Below the pieces are notes generated by a model. It was not told the DNA's origin and made no database searches. It saw only the letters and a list, made by a program, of their open reading frames with translations. Position numbers and translations under genes: made by a program. DNA of 64,000 nt from Bradyrhizobium forestalis. GTDB lineage: Bacteria > Pseudomonadota > Alphaproteobacteria > Rhizobiales > Xanthobacteraceae. Where the stretch lies: NCBI RefSeq assembly GCF_002795245.1, contig NZ_PGVG01000001.1, positions 248,001 through 312,000 on the forward strand. The letters are read 5' to 3'. The stretch's first letter is position 1, and each line of letters opens with the position of its first letter. Shown here in pieces: positions 44,706 to 53,446 of the stretch.

Positions 44706-46136
44706 CTACTGTCCCGACGGCGTGCGCAGGCCGTGCCAGGCGTCGCGGACCTGGTGGTAATGTACCTCGGGCAGATAGTCCGGTGTGTTCAGGTTCAAGG
44801 TCTTGACGTCGAGATGGCCGATCGCGCTGAGCAGCGTGTAGGAGGCGATCACCCGGTCGCGTTGCGCGCCGATCAGGCGGGCCTTGGCCTGGATCAGATC
44901 GGCTTGCGAGTTCAAGACGTCCACGGTCGTGCGCTGGCCGCCGGCGGCCTCGCGCTGCACGCCCTGCAGCGCGACGGTCGCCGCCTTCACCTCGGACTCC
45001 GAGGCCGAGACCGTGATCTTCGCGCCTTCATTGGCGACCCAGGCGCTGACCGCCGCCGTGCGCGCCTGGTTGCGCACCTGGTCGAGCACGAGCCGGCTCT
45101 GCGCCGTGATCTCCTTGGCCTGCCGGGTCTGCGCCGCGGCCTGGCCGCCGTCGTAGATCGGCGCGGTGACATTGGCGACGATCGAAGCCTGGTCCTCGGC
45201 GAAGGTGCCGAGCGTCGGATCGTTGTTGCGGCTCTTGCTGGCGCTGCCCTGGATGCTGGCGCTCGGCAGCAGCGTGCCTTCGGCGATGCGGATGTTGGTG
45301 GAGGCGACGTCGACGTCGAAGCTTGCGGCCATCACCGCCGGATGCTGGCGGATCGCCATCGTCATGGCGTCCTCGCGGCTCTTCGGCAGATAGCGGTCGA
45401 CGGACTCGGCAGGCTTGAGCTGCGACGGCGCATTGCCGATCACCTGCGCATAGGTGGCCTGGCTGACGGCGAGCGCGACCTCGGCGGCGTTGAGATCGGC
45501 AAGGCCGCGGTTGAGGCGGGCTTCGGCCTGCGCGGTGTCGGTCGGCGTGACATCGCCGGCATTGAGGCGGCGCTGGGTCACGGCGAGCGTCTCGCGCAGG
45601 AAGGCGACGTTGGAGCGCTGCGCCTCCACCAGCGACTGGTTGGCGAGCACGTTGGTGTAGGCGGTGACCGCATCGAGCAGCACGCCCTGGCCGACATTGC
45701 GCAGCGCTTCGCGGCCCGACTGCACCTGGAGTTCGGCGGCCCGCACGCCGTTGGCGGTGCGGAAGCCGTTGAACAGGGTCTGCGTCACTGTGACGCCGAT
45801 GATCCAGGGCTTCAGATTGGCAGTCTGGATGGTGTTGTCGGGCAGCAGATTGCGCACCGATTGCAGGCCGGCGCTGAGGCTCGCCACGATCTGCGGCCGG
45901 TAGCCGGCGAGTGCTTGCGGCACGTTTTCGTCGGTCGCGCGCTGGCGCGCGCGCTCGGCATTGAGCTGCGGATTGGTCTGGTAGGCTTTTGCCAATGCCT
46001 CCGGCAGGGCTTCGGCCGACGCGGCCAAGGGCAGGGCGCAACAGAACGCCAGCGTGGTCCATGTTGCAAGCACAGGACCCACGCCTGATCGACGCCGCAT
46101 CATCACGCGACCAGCTCTGGCGGCACGCCCAATCAT
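44706..46136 (-). CDS. TolC-family outer membrane efflux/secretion channel
   Basis: The 476-residue protein has a long N-terminus with a signal sequence (TWTTLAFCCALPLAASAEA) and two homologous halves with the OEP pattern: LPEALAKAYQTNPQLNAERARQRATDE and the second-half MAIRQHPAVMAAS. Long coiled-coil helices and heptads rich in A, Q and N follow in both halves. It would form the trimeric outer-membrane duct of a type I secretion system or RND pump. No inner-membrane partner is adjacent, but an RND adaptor and pump lacking a channel lie 2.4 kb away. The long N-terminus leaves the exact start uncertain (M12 or M13 are alternatives). Confidence 0.9.
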   Translation of the reverse strand: MIGRAARAGRVMMRRRSGVGPVLATWTTLAFCCALPLAASAEALPEALAKAYQTNPQLNAERARQRATDENVPQALAGYRPQIVASLSAGLQSVRNLLPDNTIQTANLKPWIIGVTVTQTLFNGFRTANGVRAAELQVQSGREALRNVGQGVLLDAVTAYTNVLANQSLVEAQRSNVAFLRETLAVTQRRLNAGDVTPTDTAQAEARLNRGLADLNAAEVALAVSQATYAQVIGNAPSQLKPAESVDRYLPKSREDAMTMAIRQHPAVMAASFDVDVASTNIRIAEGTLLPSASIQGSASKSRNNDPTLGTFAEDQASIVANVTAPIYDGGQAAAQTRQAKEITAQSRLVLDQVRNQARTAAVSAWVANEGAKITVSASESEVKAATVALQGVQREAAGGQRTTVDVLNSQADLIQAKARLIGAQRDRVIASYTLLSAIGHLDVKTLNLNTPDYLPEVHYHQVRDAWHGLRTPSGQ

Positions 46137-46323
46137 GTAATCCCGCTAACCCCGGCTGTCCGCCCCCGCCGACGGTGGCCTCTTAACTGTTTAACCAGCC
46201 GGGGTCGCGCAGGCAAACTGCCGCGGGGAAAACTCCCATGTATTCCGTGCTTGTTGCAGGGGCGTCACAGCATTTTTGCGGAGAGAGGCCAGAGCCTTAC
46301 ACCAGCCTGACCGCTCGCTCTCC

Positions 46324-47103
46324 TTACCGGTTCTTGTTCACCGGCTTGCGCTTCTCGATGAACGCCGCCATGCCCTCGGAGCGGTCCTCCAGCGCGAAGG
46401 TCGAGTGGAACAGGTTGCGCTCGACGCTCATGCCCTCGGCGAGCGTGGTCTCGAAGGCGCGGTTCACCGCTTCCTTGGCCATCGCGGCCGCAGGGCGCGA
46501 CATCGCGGCGATCTTCTCGGCTGCCGCCATCACTTCGTCCATCAGCTTGTCGGCGGGTACGATGCGGCTGACGAGGCCCGAGCGCTCGGCTTCCGCCGCA
46601 TCCATCATCCGGCCGGTGAGGCAGAGGTCCATGGCCTTGGACTTGCCGATCGCGCGCGTCAGGCGCTGGGTCCCGCCGATGCCGGGAATGGTGCCGAGCG
46701 GGATCTCGGGCTGGCCGAACTTTGCGGTGTCGGCGGCGATGATGAAATCGCACATCATGGCGAGCTCGCAGCCGCCGCCGAGCGCGTAGCCCGCGACCGC
46801 GGCGATCGTCGGCTTGCGGCAACGCGCGACGCGGTCGCCGCCGATCGCGGCAAAATCCTCGGAGAACATGTCGATGAAGCCCTTGGGCTGCATCTCCTTG
46901 ATGTCGGCGCCGGCGGCAAAGGCCTTCTCGTTGCCGGTCACGACGATGCAGCCGATGGCGTCATCGGCCTCGAGATCGTCGACCGCCGCGGCGATCTCGC
47001 GGAAGACGCCGAACGAGAGTGCATTGAGCATTTTCGGCCGGTTCAGCTTGACGATGCCGACCGCGCCGATGCTTTCGACGATGATGTGTTCGAACGTGCT
47101 CAT
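46324..47103 (-). CDS. Enoyl-CoA hydratase
   Basis: The 259-residue crotonase-family protein hydrates trans-2-enoyl-CoA in fatty acid beta-oxidation. The CoA-binding and oxyanion segments are clear: [24 protein letters not shown], and [18 protein letters not shown]. Both catalytic glutamates are present, in [11 protein letters not shown] and in [20 protein letters not shown]. The ATG follows GTGGAG. It is close in length and sequence to FadB1x/EchA-type short-chain hydratases. It is monocistronic as far as can be seen. Confidence 0.93.
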   Translation of the reverse strand: MSTFEHIIVESIGAVGIVKLNRPKMLNALSFGVFREIAAAVDDLEADDAIGCIVVTGNEKAFAAGADIKEMQPKGFIDMFSEDFAAIGGDRVARCRKPTIAAVAGYALGGGCELAMMCDFIIAADTAKFGQPEIPLGTIPGIGGTQRLTRAIGKSKAMDLCLTGRMMDAAEAERSGLVSRIVPADKLMDEVMAAAEKIAAMSRPAAAMAKEAVNRAFETTLAEGMSVERNLFHSTFALEDRSEGMAAFIEKRKPVNKNR

Positions 47104-47247
47104 GCTCCACCCACGCTTTTGATTGAGCGGGCAATGTGCCCGCTGGCGCGGTGGGCTTCAAGGGGTACAGGCCGCCGGAACGCGACGAAAGGCGCGTTCC
47201 GGACAAGGTCCGCCAGGCCAGTTCTCAGGCCGCCAATCGGCCAGCAA

Positions 47248-47934
47248 TCACGCCATGAACATCCGCGCGGCGGACGCCAGCGTCAGCAGCGTGCCGACGC
47301 CGATGAAGATCTTGCCGATCAGAGAGCTCTGGTCCCAGGCCGAGCTCTGCTGGCTGCTTGCCATCACCGGCGCCGGCCGTGGCTGCGCCTCGGTTGCGGC
47401 AATCACCGCCTTCTGCGCCAGCGGGTTCTCCTGCACGGCGCGATCGATGTCGTTGAGCTGATCGGGCGCGACGACCTGGCTCTCGGGGTTCGCTGCGCTG
47501 GTATTATCGGCTGCTGCCTGCACATTGTCGTTGGCGCGGTTCGTCATTGCGGAGGCGGCAGCGGCAGTCGGCGTATCGGCGGCGAGCTGCGCATTGGCGT
47601 TGGCGACCTCCGGCGGCATCTGGCTCGACGCCGGTACCTGACTGTCGGTCTTGTCGTTCATGGCCTCGTCGGCCTTGGCGCTGTCGGTCTTGGCGCCGTC
47701 GGTCTTGGCCGCGGCGTCCTTCTTGTCGGCCTTGTCGTCGGATTTCTGCGTCGTCTTGCTGCTGCTGGTGCGGCGCGCGTCGTGGCGCCGGTGCTTGGCC
47801 GTGTCGGCCTGCTTGTCTGCGCTGTCCGCTTTACTGCTCGCGGCCGAACTCGGGGCCGCCTGTGCAACACCCCCGAACAGCAAGAAAAGCCCGGCCAAGA
47901 CAATCAGGGCCGCGCGCGCGCTGGTTTTCATCAT
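47248..47934 (-). CDS. Secreted low-complexity protein with a C-terminal membrane helix
   Basis: The 228-residue protein has a signal peptide (MMKTSARAALIVLAGLFLLFGGVAQA) and a long Ala/Asp/Lys/Ser-rich stretch with repeated KADSAD, KTDGAKTDSAKADEA-like units (residues about 30-110). An Ala/Asn/Gln-rich linker follows, then a C-terminal hydrophobic segment (LIGKIFIGVGTLLTLASAARMFMA). This suggests an envelope protein with a disordered periplasmic span and a C-terminal anchor. I recognise no family. The ribosome binding site is GGGGAGA, and either of two adjacent ATG codons could start it. Confidence 0.75.
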   Translation of the reverse strand: MMKTSARAALIVLAGLFLLFGGVAQAAPSSAASSKADSADKQADTAKHRRHDARRTSSSKTTQKSDDKADKKDAAAKTDGAKTDSAKADEAMNDKTDSQVPASSQMPPEVANANAQLAADTPTAAAASAMTNRANDNVQAAADNTSAANPESQVVAPDQLNDIDRAVQENPLAQKAVIAATEAQPRPAPVMASSQQSSAWDQSSLIGKIFIGVGTLLTLASAARMFMA

Positions 47935-48149
47935 GTTGACGATCTCCCCAATTCCGCCCGTCCCGGCAGCGAACAGAGACCCTGGGGCGTGACGACAGCG
48001 GGGCAGAAAATGGGAATCTTCGGGCTACACCCGGCAAAAACGGGGCAAACCGTCCCCCGCGGCTGGCCGCCCGATGCGGGACGCGCCGATCGGTGTTATG
48101 AGCCGTCGCCGATGTTTGCGGCCGCGCCGGTCGCGAGGTCCGGGTCCAG

Positions 48150-48165
48150 ATCACGAATTCGTGAT
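48150..48165. promoter_or_regulatory. Perfect 16-bp palindrome upstream of the SigF-like gene
   Basis: ATCACGAATTCGTGAT is perfectly self-complementary and lies 15 bp before the candidate -35 element of the sigma factor gene. Its length and symmetry suit a dimeric repressor or activator (MarR, GntR or similar). No regulator gene lies next to it. Confidence 0.5.
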
Positions 48166-48180
48166 ATGGCCGGCCCCCGC

Positions 48181-48205
48181 GTAACAAATTGAAAGAGCGG
48201 CCGAA
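48181..48205 (+). promoter_or_regulatory. Candidate autoregulated ECF (SigF-type) promoter
   Basis: GTAAC (48181-48185), 16 bases, CGAA (48202-48205). From memory, the Caulobacter SigF promoter is GTAACC-N16-CGAA, so this is a close match lacking only the last C. It lies directly before the gene for the SigF-like sigma factor. The predicted transcription start would fall just before the ribosome binding site GAGGGG. Confidence 0.5.
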
Positions 48206-48225
48206 TTGCATGGTGAGGGGCGCGG

Positions 48226-48771
48226 GTGCGCGGACGTGAGGACGAATGGACCGGCCTGATGCGGTCGGCCATGGCCGGCGATGATGCGGCATATCATCGC
48301 TTGTTGAAGGCAGTCACGCCGGTGCTGCGCGCCGCCGCGAGGCGCGGCCTGGCGCGGGCAGGTCAGCCTCCCGACCAGGCCGAGGATATCGTGCAGGAGA
48401 TTCTGTTGGCGGTGCATCTGAAGCGGCACACTTGGGACAGCGAAGCCCCCTTCGCGCCCTGGCTGTTTGCGATCGGCCGCAACAAGCTGATCGACGCGCT
48501 CCGCCGGCGCGGCAAGCGCGTGTTCGTCAACATCGACGATTTCGCCGAGACGCTGCCAGGTGAGGCGCCGCAGGAGACCGCTTCGGCTGGCGAGGTCGCC
48601 GCCCAACTGGGCACCCTGCCGCAGCGTCAGCGCGACGTGCTGCAATCGATCGCGGTCGAGGCTGCCTCGATCAAGGATACGGCGGCAAAGTTCTCGATGA
48701 GCGAGGGTGCGGTGCGGGTCGCGCTGCACCGCGGACTTGCGGCGCTGACGGCCAAACTGCGGGACCACTAG
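48226..48771 (+). CDS. ECF sigma factor of the SigF/NrsF type
   Basis: The 181-residue protein has region 2 (AEDIVQEILLAVHLKRHTWDSEAPFAPWLFAIGRNKLIDALRRR) and region 4 (LPQRQRDVLQSIAVEAASIKDTAAKFSMSEGAVRVALHRGL). The EAPFAPWLFAIGRNKLIDALRR block is typical of factors paired with DUF1109/NrsF anti-sigma proteins. The GTG at 48226 follows GAGGGG. The anti-sigma gene starts 2 bp after the stop. In Caulobacter the homologous pair responds to metals such as chromate and cadmium; the same role here is inference. Confidence 0.9.
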   Translation: MRGREDEWTGLMRSAMAGDDAAYHRLLKAVTPVLRAAARRGLARAGQPPDQAEDIVQEILLAVHLKRHTWDSEAPFAPWLFAIGRNKLIDALRRRGKRVFVNIDDFAETLPGEAPQETASAGEVAAQLGTLPQRQRDVLQSIAVEAASIKDTAAKFSMSEGAVRVALHRGLAALTAKLRDH

Positions 48772-48773
48772 TC

Positions 48774-49412
48774 ATGGACACCGATCAACTCATTCGCTCG
48801 CTCGCCGCCGACAACGCCCGCCGCGCGCCACGCGTCGGCGCCGTGCTGACCATGGCGCTGCTGGTCGCCGCGCCGCTGTCGATCCTGATCTTTGCGACGT
48901 TCCTCGGCGTGCGCGCCGACGTGATGAGCGCGATGCGCAATCCGTTCTTCGACATGAAGTTCGCGGTGACGCTGTCGCTCGCAATCCCCGCCATCATCGT
49001 CAGCCTGCATTTGTCGCGTCCCGAAGCCCTGCTGCGCGGCTGGGGCTGGCTGCTGCTGCTCCCCGTCGGCCTGCTTGCGGTTGCGATCGGCAGCGAGGCG
49101 ATGCTGGCCCCGGCCATGCCGATGACGATGCGGCTGATGGGCAAGAACTCCAGGACTTGCCTGATGGCGATCCCCGCGATGTCGCTGCCGCTGCTCGCAG
49201 GGGCACTGTTCGGCCTTCGCCATGGCGCGCCGTCCAACCCTGCGCTTGCCGGAGCGCTCGCGGGCCTGGTGTCGGCCGGGCTCGCTGCGACGCTCTACGC
49301 CTCGCACTGCACCGACGATTCCCCGCTGTTCGTCGCGACCTGGTACACGCTCGCGACCGCGGTGGTGACGGCGATCGGCGCGGCGGTTGGATCGAGGGTG
49401 TTGCGGTATTAA
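48774..49412 (+). CDS. NrsF (DUF1109) membrane anti-sigma factor
   Basis: The 212-residue protein begins MDTDQLIRSLAADNARRAP, the typical cytoplasmic start of NrsF. Six hydrophobic segments follow (about residues 22-45, 62-78, 87-107, 127-146, 155-173, 184-205). Two cysteines, in RTCLMAIPA and ASHCTDDSP, lie at or near the periplasmic side; the equivalent pair is required for signal sensing in Caulobacter NrsF. The gene follows its sigma factor by 2 bp. Its stop codon overlaps that of the convergent DUF2336 gene by 3 bp. Confidence 0.9.
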   Translation: MDTDQLIRSLAADNARRAPRVGAVLTMALLVAAPLSILIFATFLGVRADVMSAMRNPFFDMKFAVTLSLAIPAIIVSLHLSRPEALLRGWGWLLLLPVGLLAVAIGSEAMLAPAMPMTMRLMGKNSRTCLMAIPAMSLPLLAGALFGLRHGAPSNPALAGALAGLVSAGLAATLYASHCTDDSPLFVATWYTLATAVVTAIGAAVGSRVLRY

Positions 49413-50509
49413 GCCGCCGGCGTCGCGTTCTGCATGCGGTGGAAGCGCAGCACCTGCTGCGCGGTGGAGCTGCGCAGGGCCTCGTAGGTGTCGCGCAGCG
49501 CCAGCATGTCGGTCTGCGACCCGCCGGATAGCTTCTCGCGCATGGCGATGATCGCGCGCACGCTCGACCATTGCATGCCCGCGACCTTGGCAAGGATCAT
49601 CACGCCTTCGGTGCGGCTTTCGATCATCATGGTCTCGGCGGTCTCGACCGCGACGCCGGCGAGCGCCGCAAGGCCCGCATTGGTCTCATCGAACTTGCCC
49701 TGCTCGGCAAAGGCGGTGACCTGGAATTCGTTGAGGCGGCCGTCCTCGTGCAGCGACTTCACCAGTGCGCGCGCCATCTCGGTCTGCCTGGTCATGGCGG
49801 CGGTGCGGACCCGCTGGGCCGCCTGCTGCACCACGCTTGACACTTCGTCCGCGAGCTCCGGATGCGCGGCCTCCAGCTTCCGGCGCACGGTCAAGGACGC
49901 CTTCGCAACCAGCTTCAGGTAATGATGGCGCGGCAGGTCGGGCCGCAAGCCGATGCAGGTGGCGAGGTGGTCGTCGCGTTCGGCGCGCGTGACGAGATCG
50001 GTGAGACATTGCTCGGAGAGCCGAGCGCCGGGATTGCCGACGGTCGATTGCACGACGTCCTCGTTGCCGCGTGTCACCAGTACGTCGGTCAGGGCTTCCG
50101 ACAGAACCCGCCGCAGCGAGATCGCCTTCAGATGCGCCTGGCCCCGCGTGCGCGCGATCTCGATCAGGGTGGCCTCGTCCAGCCGTTCCGATTTCGACAG
50201 CGCGGGTCCTGCGACCTCGATGACCTCGTCGAGCGCGAGCGTGCGGATGATCTTCGGCGGCGCAGCCGCGATCGGCGCCAGGCGTTCGGCGAGCAGCGCC
50301 CTGGCCGACGTCTCGATCTGCTCGATCAGGCACTGGAACACGTCGTCGAACACGCGGATGTGGTCGTCGGAATAGTCGACTGCGTTGCCTACGAAAAGAT
50401 CGGTGACGCGGCGCAACGTCTCGACCCGGCGCGCAACGGTGCCGTGCGAGAGGGCAGCCTGCAGTTCCTCGAGCAGATTTTCGGATGGTCTTGCGGATTT
50501 GGAACTCAT
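49409..50509 (-). CDS. DUF2336-family protein
   Basis: The 366-residue cytoplasmic protein is largely helical, with HEAT-like repeats (RRVETLRRVTDLFVGNA, RLAPIAAAPPKIIRTLALDEVIEVAGPALSKSERLDEATLIEIARTRGQ split over two repeats). This is the pattern of DUF2336, a family common in rhizobia and without known function. No signal or membrane segment is seen. The ATG at 50509 follows AGGACAGGG; upstream frame residues look non-coding. It lies 63 bp after the diguanylate cyclase gene on the same strand and may be co-transcribed with it. Confidence 0.85.
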   Translation of the reverse strand: MSSKSARPSENLLEELQAALSHGTVARRVETLRRVTDLFVGNAVDYSDDHIRVFDDVFQCLIEQIETSARALLAERLAPIAAAPPKIIRTLALDEVIEVAGPALSKSERLDEATLIEIARTRGQAHLKAISLRRVLSEALTDVLVTRGNEDVVQSTVGNPGARLSEQCLTDLVTRAERDDHLATCIGLRPDLPRHHYLKLVAKASLTVRRKLEAAHPELADEVSSVVQQAAQRVRTAAMTRQTEMARALVKSLHEDGRLNEFQVTAFAEQGKFDETNAGLAALAGVAVETAETMMIESRTEGVMILAKVAGMQWSSVRAIIAMREKLSGGSQTDMLALRDTYEALRSSTAQQVLRFHRMQNATPAA

Positions 50510-50572
50510 TGCCCTGTCCTGGAGCGTTCGGCCCGGTGGCGGCTTCTGTCGCACCGGAGGAGAATGGATTGG

Positions 50573-51730
50573 TCAGCTCGTTGCGATGCAGTTGCGCCCT
50601 TGCGCCTTGGCGGAATAGAGCGCGCTGTCGGCGCGCGCGAGAAACGTGTCGGCAGTATCGGCGTCGCGCAGCGTCACGACGCCCGCGGAAATGGTCACCC
50701 GCATGCCCGGAGAGAACGCGCTCCAGTCGAGATCGGCGACGATGCCGCGCAAGCGCTCGAGCATGTGGCGCGCGGCGTCGCCCGACGTGTCCGGCAGCAG
50801 CAGCAGGAATTCCTCGCCGCCGTAGCGGCCGAAACTGTCGGCGGTGCGGATGTTGGCGAAAATGGTGATCGCGAAGGTGCGCAGCACCTCGTCGCCGACG
50901 GGATGGCCGTGGGCGTCGTTGATGCGCTTGAACCAGTCGAGATCGATCAGCGCGATCGCACAAGGCGTGGATGCCTGCCGCGACTTGTCGATCTCGGCGT
51001 CGAGAAGCCGCATGATGCAGCGGCGGTTATAGGAGCCGGTGAGCTCGTCGAGCTCGGCCAGTTCCTCGATGCGCCGATAGGCGGCCTTCAGTTCGATGCT
51101 ACGCCGGTACAGGATCTTGCGCAGCGTGGCGCCGAACAGGCCGAGGAACGCGCACTGGCCGATCACCAGCACGAAGCAGAGCATCGAGGCGGTTCGCTGC
51201 AGCCGGGTCGCGACCGGCAGTCCGATCGGCAGGTCCGATCCGAGGAAAACCAAGACGAGCCCGCAGGTGGCAAGGCCCCAGGTGAGCATTGCCTGGCTCG
51301 ACGTCATGCGCAGCGTGCCGAACGCGAAGATCAGAAACAACACGGCGAGGAACGCCACCCCGACCGTCGGGACCGCGAGCAGGAACACCAGTTGCAGCGC
51401 CATATGCGCCGAGATCTGATAGACGGTGAGGTAATGATCCTCGAACCGGTCGCCGAAACCGGCTTCGGACAGCACCGTGAACGTCCCGATGATCAGGAGG
51501 CCGCCGAGCCAGAACAGCGACGGAACGCCCATGGAGATCGTGCCGTCATAGGCGTAGAGCAGCAGGACCGAGGCGCCCAGCGAGTAGCTCGCGACCTGGC
51601 CGATATACATCTGGCGGCGCTGCCGGGCCCGTCGTGCCCTGACTTCGGGAGCCGTCGTCTCGGGCGCGAGGACGAGATCCGCGACCTTTGCGGCATTCCT
51701 CTCGGGAAAGGACGTCGCGGCCGTGCTCAT
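50573..51730 (-). CDS. Membrane-bound diguanylate cyclase (GGDEF)
   Basis: The 385-residue protein has six predicted membrane helices in its first 210 residues (VASYSLGASVLLLYAYDG, FWLGGLLIIGTFTVLSE, HMALQLVFLLAVPTV and others). A cytoplasmic GGDEF domain follows (about 225-385) with the linker motif ELDELTGSYNRR and the active site GGEEF. The RxxD inhibitory site (RTAD) lies five residues before it, so product inhibition by c-di-GMP is expected. It synthesises c-di-GMP from two GTP. The N-terminal domain resembles 6TM sensor modules of unknown ligand. Confidence 0.93.
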   Translation of the reverse strand: MSTAATSFPERNAAKVADLVLAPETTAPEVRARRARQRRQMYIGQVASYSLGASVLLLYAYDGTISMGVPSLFWLGGLLIIGTFTVLSEAGFGDRFEDHYLTVYQISAHMALQLVFLLAVPTVGVAFLAVLFLIFAFGTLRMTSSQAMLTWGLATCGLVLVFLGSDLPIGLPVATRLQRTASMLCFVLVIGQCAFLGLFGATLRKILYRRSIELKAAYRRIEELAELDELTGSYNRRCIMRLLDAEIDKSRQASTPCAIALIDLDWFKRINDAHGHPVGDEVLRTFAITIFANIRTADSFGRYGGEEFLLLLPDTSGDAARHMLERLRGIVADLDWSAFSPGMRVTISAGVVTLRDADTADTFLARADSALYSAKAQGRNCIATS

Positions 51731-52168
51731 GGTCCTGCCAATGGTGGATGATCAGCGCAAAAATCTACGTGGCAAGCCTTTAGGTTTGGTATCCTTTGAA
51801 ATCGAATCCGAACCGTGCAGCACGGAACAAGGTGATCAGCCAGCGCGAGAATTTAACCGGCGATCACGTATCGTGTGCGATGTGGTCGAGCCAAAGCAGG
51901 GCTTGGCGCGACAAACGTGGTGCAGGGCTGCTATGGAACCGGACTTGGCCGGGCCGCCTGTGCCGGATAGGCACTCCGCAGGGAAATATCTTAGTATTAT
52001 GTTACCGATCTGGACTGACGCCGCAGACCGCCGCGGGTGGGACAAGAAAAATGCCTGTATGTGGGGTAGCTCACACAGCTTCCCGTATGACTGCGGTAGC
52101 TTGAACAATTTTGCGCCCCCCGTCGAACCGTCCGCCGCATCGACCCGACCAACTTTGCGAGACGGCCA
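51731..52168. other. Divergent intergenic region before the sigma factor/subtilase operon
   Basis: The 438 bases separate the divergent diguanylate cyclase and ECF sigma genes. Several short frames cross it on both strands without ribosome binding sites or family similarity. Base composition is less GC-rich than the flanks. Promoters of both units must lie here; a GAAC/CGTC pair at 52103-52124 has a spacer (14) too short for a standard ECF promoter. Confidence 0.5.
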
Positions 52169-52738
52169 TTGAGTGTGACACAGGCGGCTTCGGACGAGAT
52201 CCTGATCGCCAGGATCGCTCAAGGTGACCGGCTCGCCATGCAGGTGCTGTACGGGCGGCACCATGTCAGGGTTTACAGGTTCGGACTGAGGCTCGTGCGG
52301 GACGAGCAGGCGGCGGAAGACCTCATCAGCGAGGTGTTCCTCGACGTCTGGCGTCAAGCCGGCAAGTTCGAGGGCCGATCCGCCGTTTCCACCTGGCTGC
52401 TGGCAATCACCCGATTCAAGGCCCTGTCTGCGCTCCGGCGCAGGAAGGATTTCGAACTGGACGAAGAAGCTGCCAACGCGATCGAGGATACGTCCGACGA
52501 TCCGGAAACGGTGGTGCAGAAGAAGGATACCAGTGAGGCGTTGCGGGAGTGTCTGACGGGCCTCTCGCCGGAACACCGGGAGATCGTCGATCTCGTCTAC
52601 TACCACGAGAAGTCCGTGGAAGAGGTGGCCGAAATCGTCGGAATCCCGGAGAACACTGTGAAGACGCGCTTGTTCTATGCGCGCAAGAAACTGGCCGAAC
52701 TGCTGAAGGCAGCCGGCGTTGAGCGAGGCTGGCCATGA
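52169..52738 (+). CDS. ECF sigma factor of the sigma/anti-sigma/subtilase operon
   Basis: The 189-residue protein shows region 2 (LYGRHHVRVYRFGLRLVRDEQAAEDLISEVFLDVWRQ) and region 4 (LSPEHREIVDLVYYHEKSVEEVAEIVGIPENTVKTRLFYARKKL split across helices). The start is a TTG (52169) or a GTG two codons later (52175), with GAGACGG upstream. The stop overlaps the start of the anti-sigma gene (ATGATG), so the pair is coupled. It likely autoregulates the three-gene operon; no target promoter is certain. Confidence 0.92.
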   Translation: MSVTQAASDEILIARIAQGDRLAMQVLYGRHHVRVYRFGLRLVRDEQAAEDLISEVFLDVWRQAGKFEGRSAVSTWLLAITRFKALSALRRRKDFELDEEAANAIEDTSDDPETVVQKKDTSEALRECLTGLSPEHREIVDLVYYHEKSVEEVAEIVGIPENTVKTRLFYARKKLAELLKAAGVERGWP

Positions 52739-53430
52739 TGGCGTTGAGCAAGAAGATGCTGGAGCAAGAGCCCAGTGAAATTGAACTGCTGCTGCCGTGG
52801 CACGCCGCCGGCACGCTGAACGCGCGCGATGCGCGCCGTGTCGAGGAAGCGCTGGCGCGCGATCCCGAGCTTGCCAGGCAATATGCCGCGATCCGCGGCG
52901 AGTACGAAGAGACCATCCATCTGAACGAGAGCCTGGGCGCGCCGTCGGCGCGCGCGATGCAGAAGCTGTTCGCCGCGATCGACGCCGAGCCGGCGCGGGC
53001 GAGCGGCTCGCTGCCGCTGTCGGCGCGCATCTCGACCTTCTTCGCGAGCTTGTCGCCGCGCACGTTGGCGTGGTCCGCAAGCCTCGGCGCCGTCGCGCTC
53101 GTGCTGCAAGCCGGAATCATCGGCGCCGTGCTGATGAAGAACCAGCCGGCGACCTTCCAGACGGCTTCGCTCTCGACCAGCGCGCCGATCACACGCGAAC
53201 TCGGTAGCACCGCCGCGCCGGCGCGCGCGCTGGTGCGCTTCACGCCCGAGGCACGCGTCGCCGACATCACCGCGCTGCTCGACAGCTACCAGGCTTCGAT
53301 CATCGGTGACGCCAAGGGCGGCATGTTCCGCCTCCAATTCGAGCGGGCGATGAGCCAGGACGAGCTCGCCTCGCTGCTCGCCAGGATGCAGCGCGAGAAG
53401 TTCGTCAACCTCGCCGTCGCGGCGCCCTAG
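52735..53430 (+). CDS. Membrane anti-sigma factor with a propeptide-like periplasmic domain
   Basis: The 231-residue protein starts with an anti-sigma-like region (IELLLPWHAAGTLNARDARRVEEAL) lacking the zinc H-x3-C-x2-C motif. It has one membrane helix at about residues 111-133. The periplasmic end (about 164-231) reads ARALVRFTPEARVADITALL ... GGMFRLQFERAMSQDELASLL ... EKFVNLAVAAP. The order V-x-F-x-P, ALL, a glycine turn, a strand, a helix and a final hydrophobic strand is that of the I9-type subtilase propeptide. The next gene encodes a subtilase. The domain match is my reading and needs structural confirmation; the anti-sigma call is firm by context. Confidence 0.82.
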   Translation: MMALSKKMLEQEPSEIELLLPWHAAGTLNARDARRVEEALARDPELARQYAAIRGEYEETIHLNESLGAPSARAMQKLFAAIDAEPARASGSLPLSARISTFFASLSPRTLAWSASLGAVALVLQAGIIGAVLMKNQPATFQTASLSTSAPITRELGSTAAPARALVRFTPEARVADITALLDSYQASIIGDAKGGMFRLQFERAMSQDELASLLARMQREKFVNLAVAAP

Positions 53431-53446
53431 GCGCGCCGTTGAGCCG

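Noticed and set aside
52103..52124. GAAC...CGTC as an ECF promoter before the subtilase operon sigma gene
   Set aside because: The spacer is 14 bases, shorter than the 16-17 typical for such elements, so the match is probably chance.
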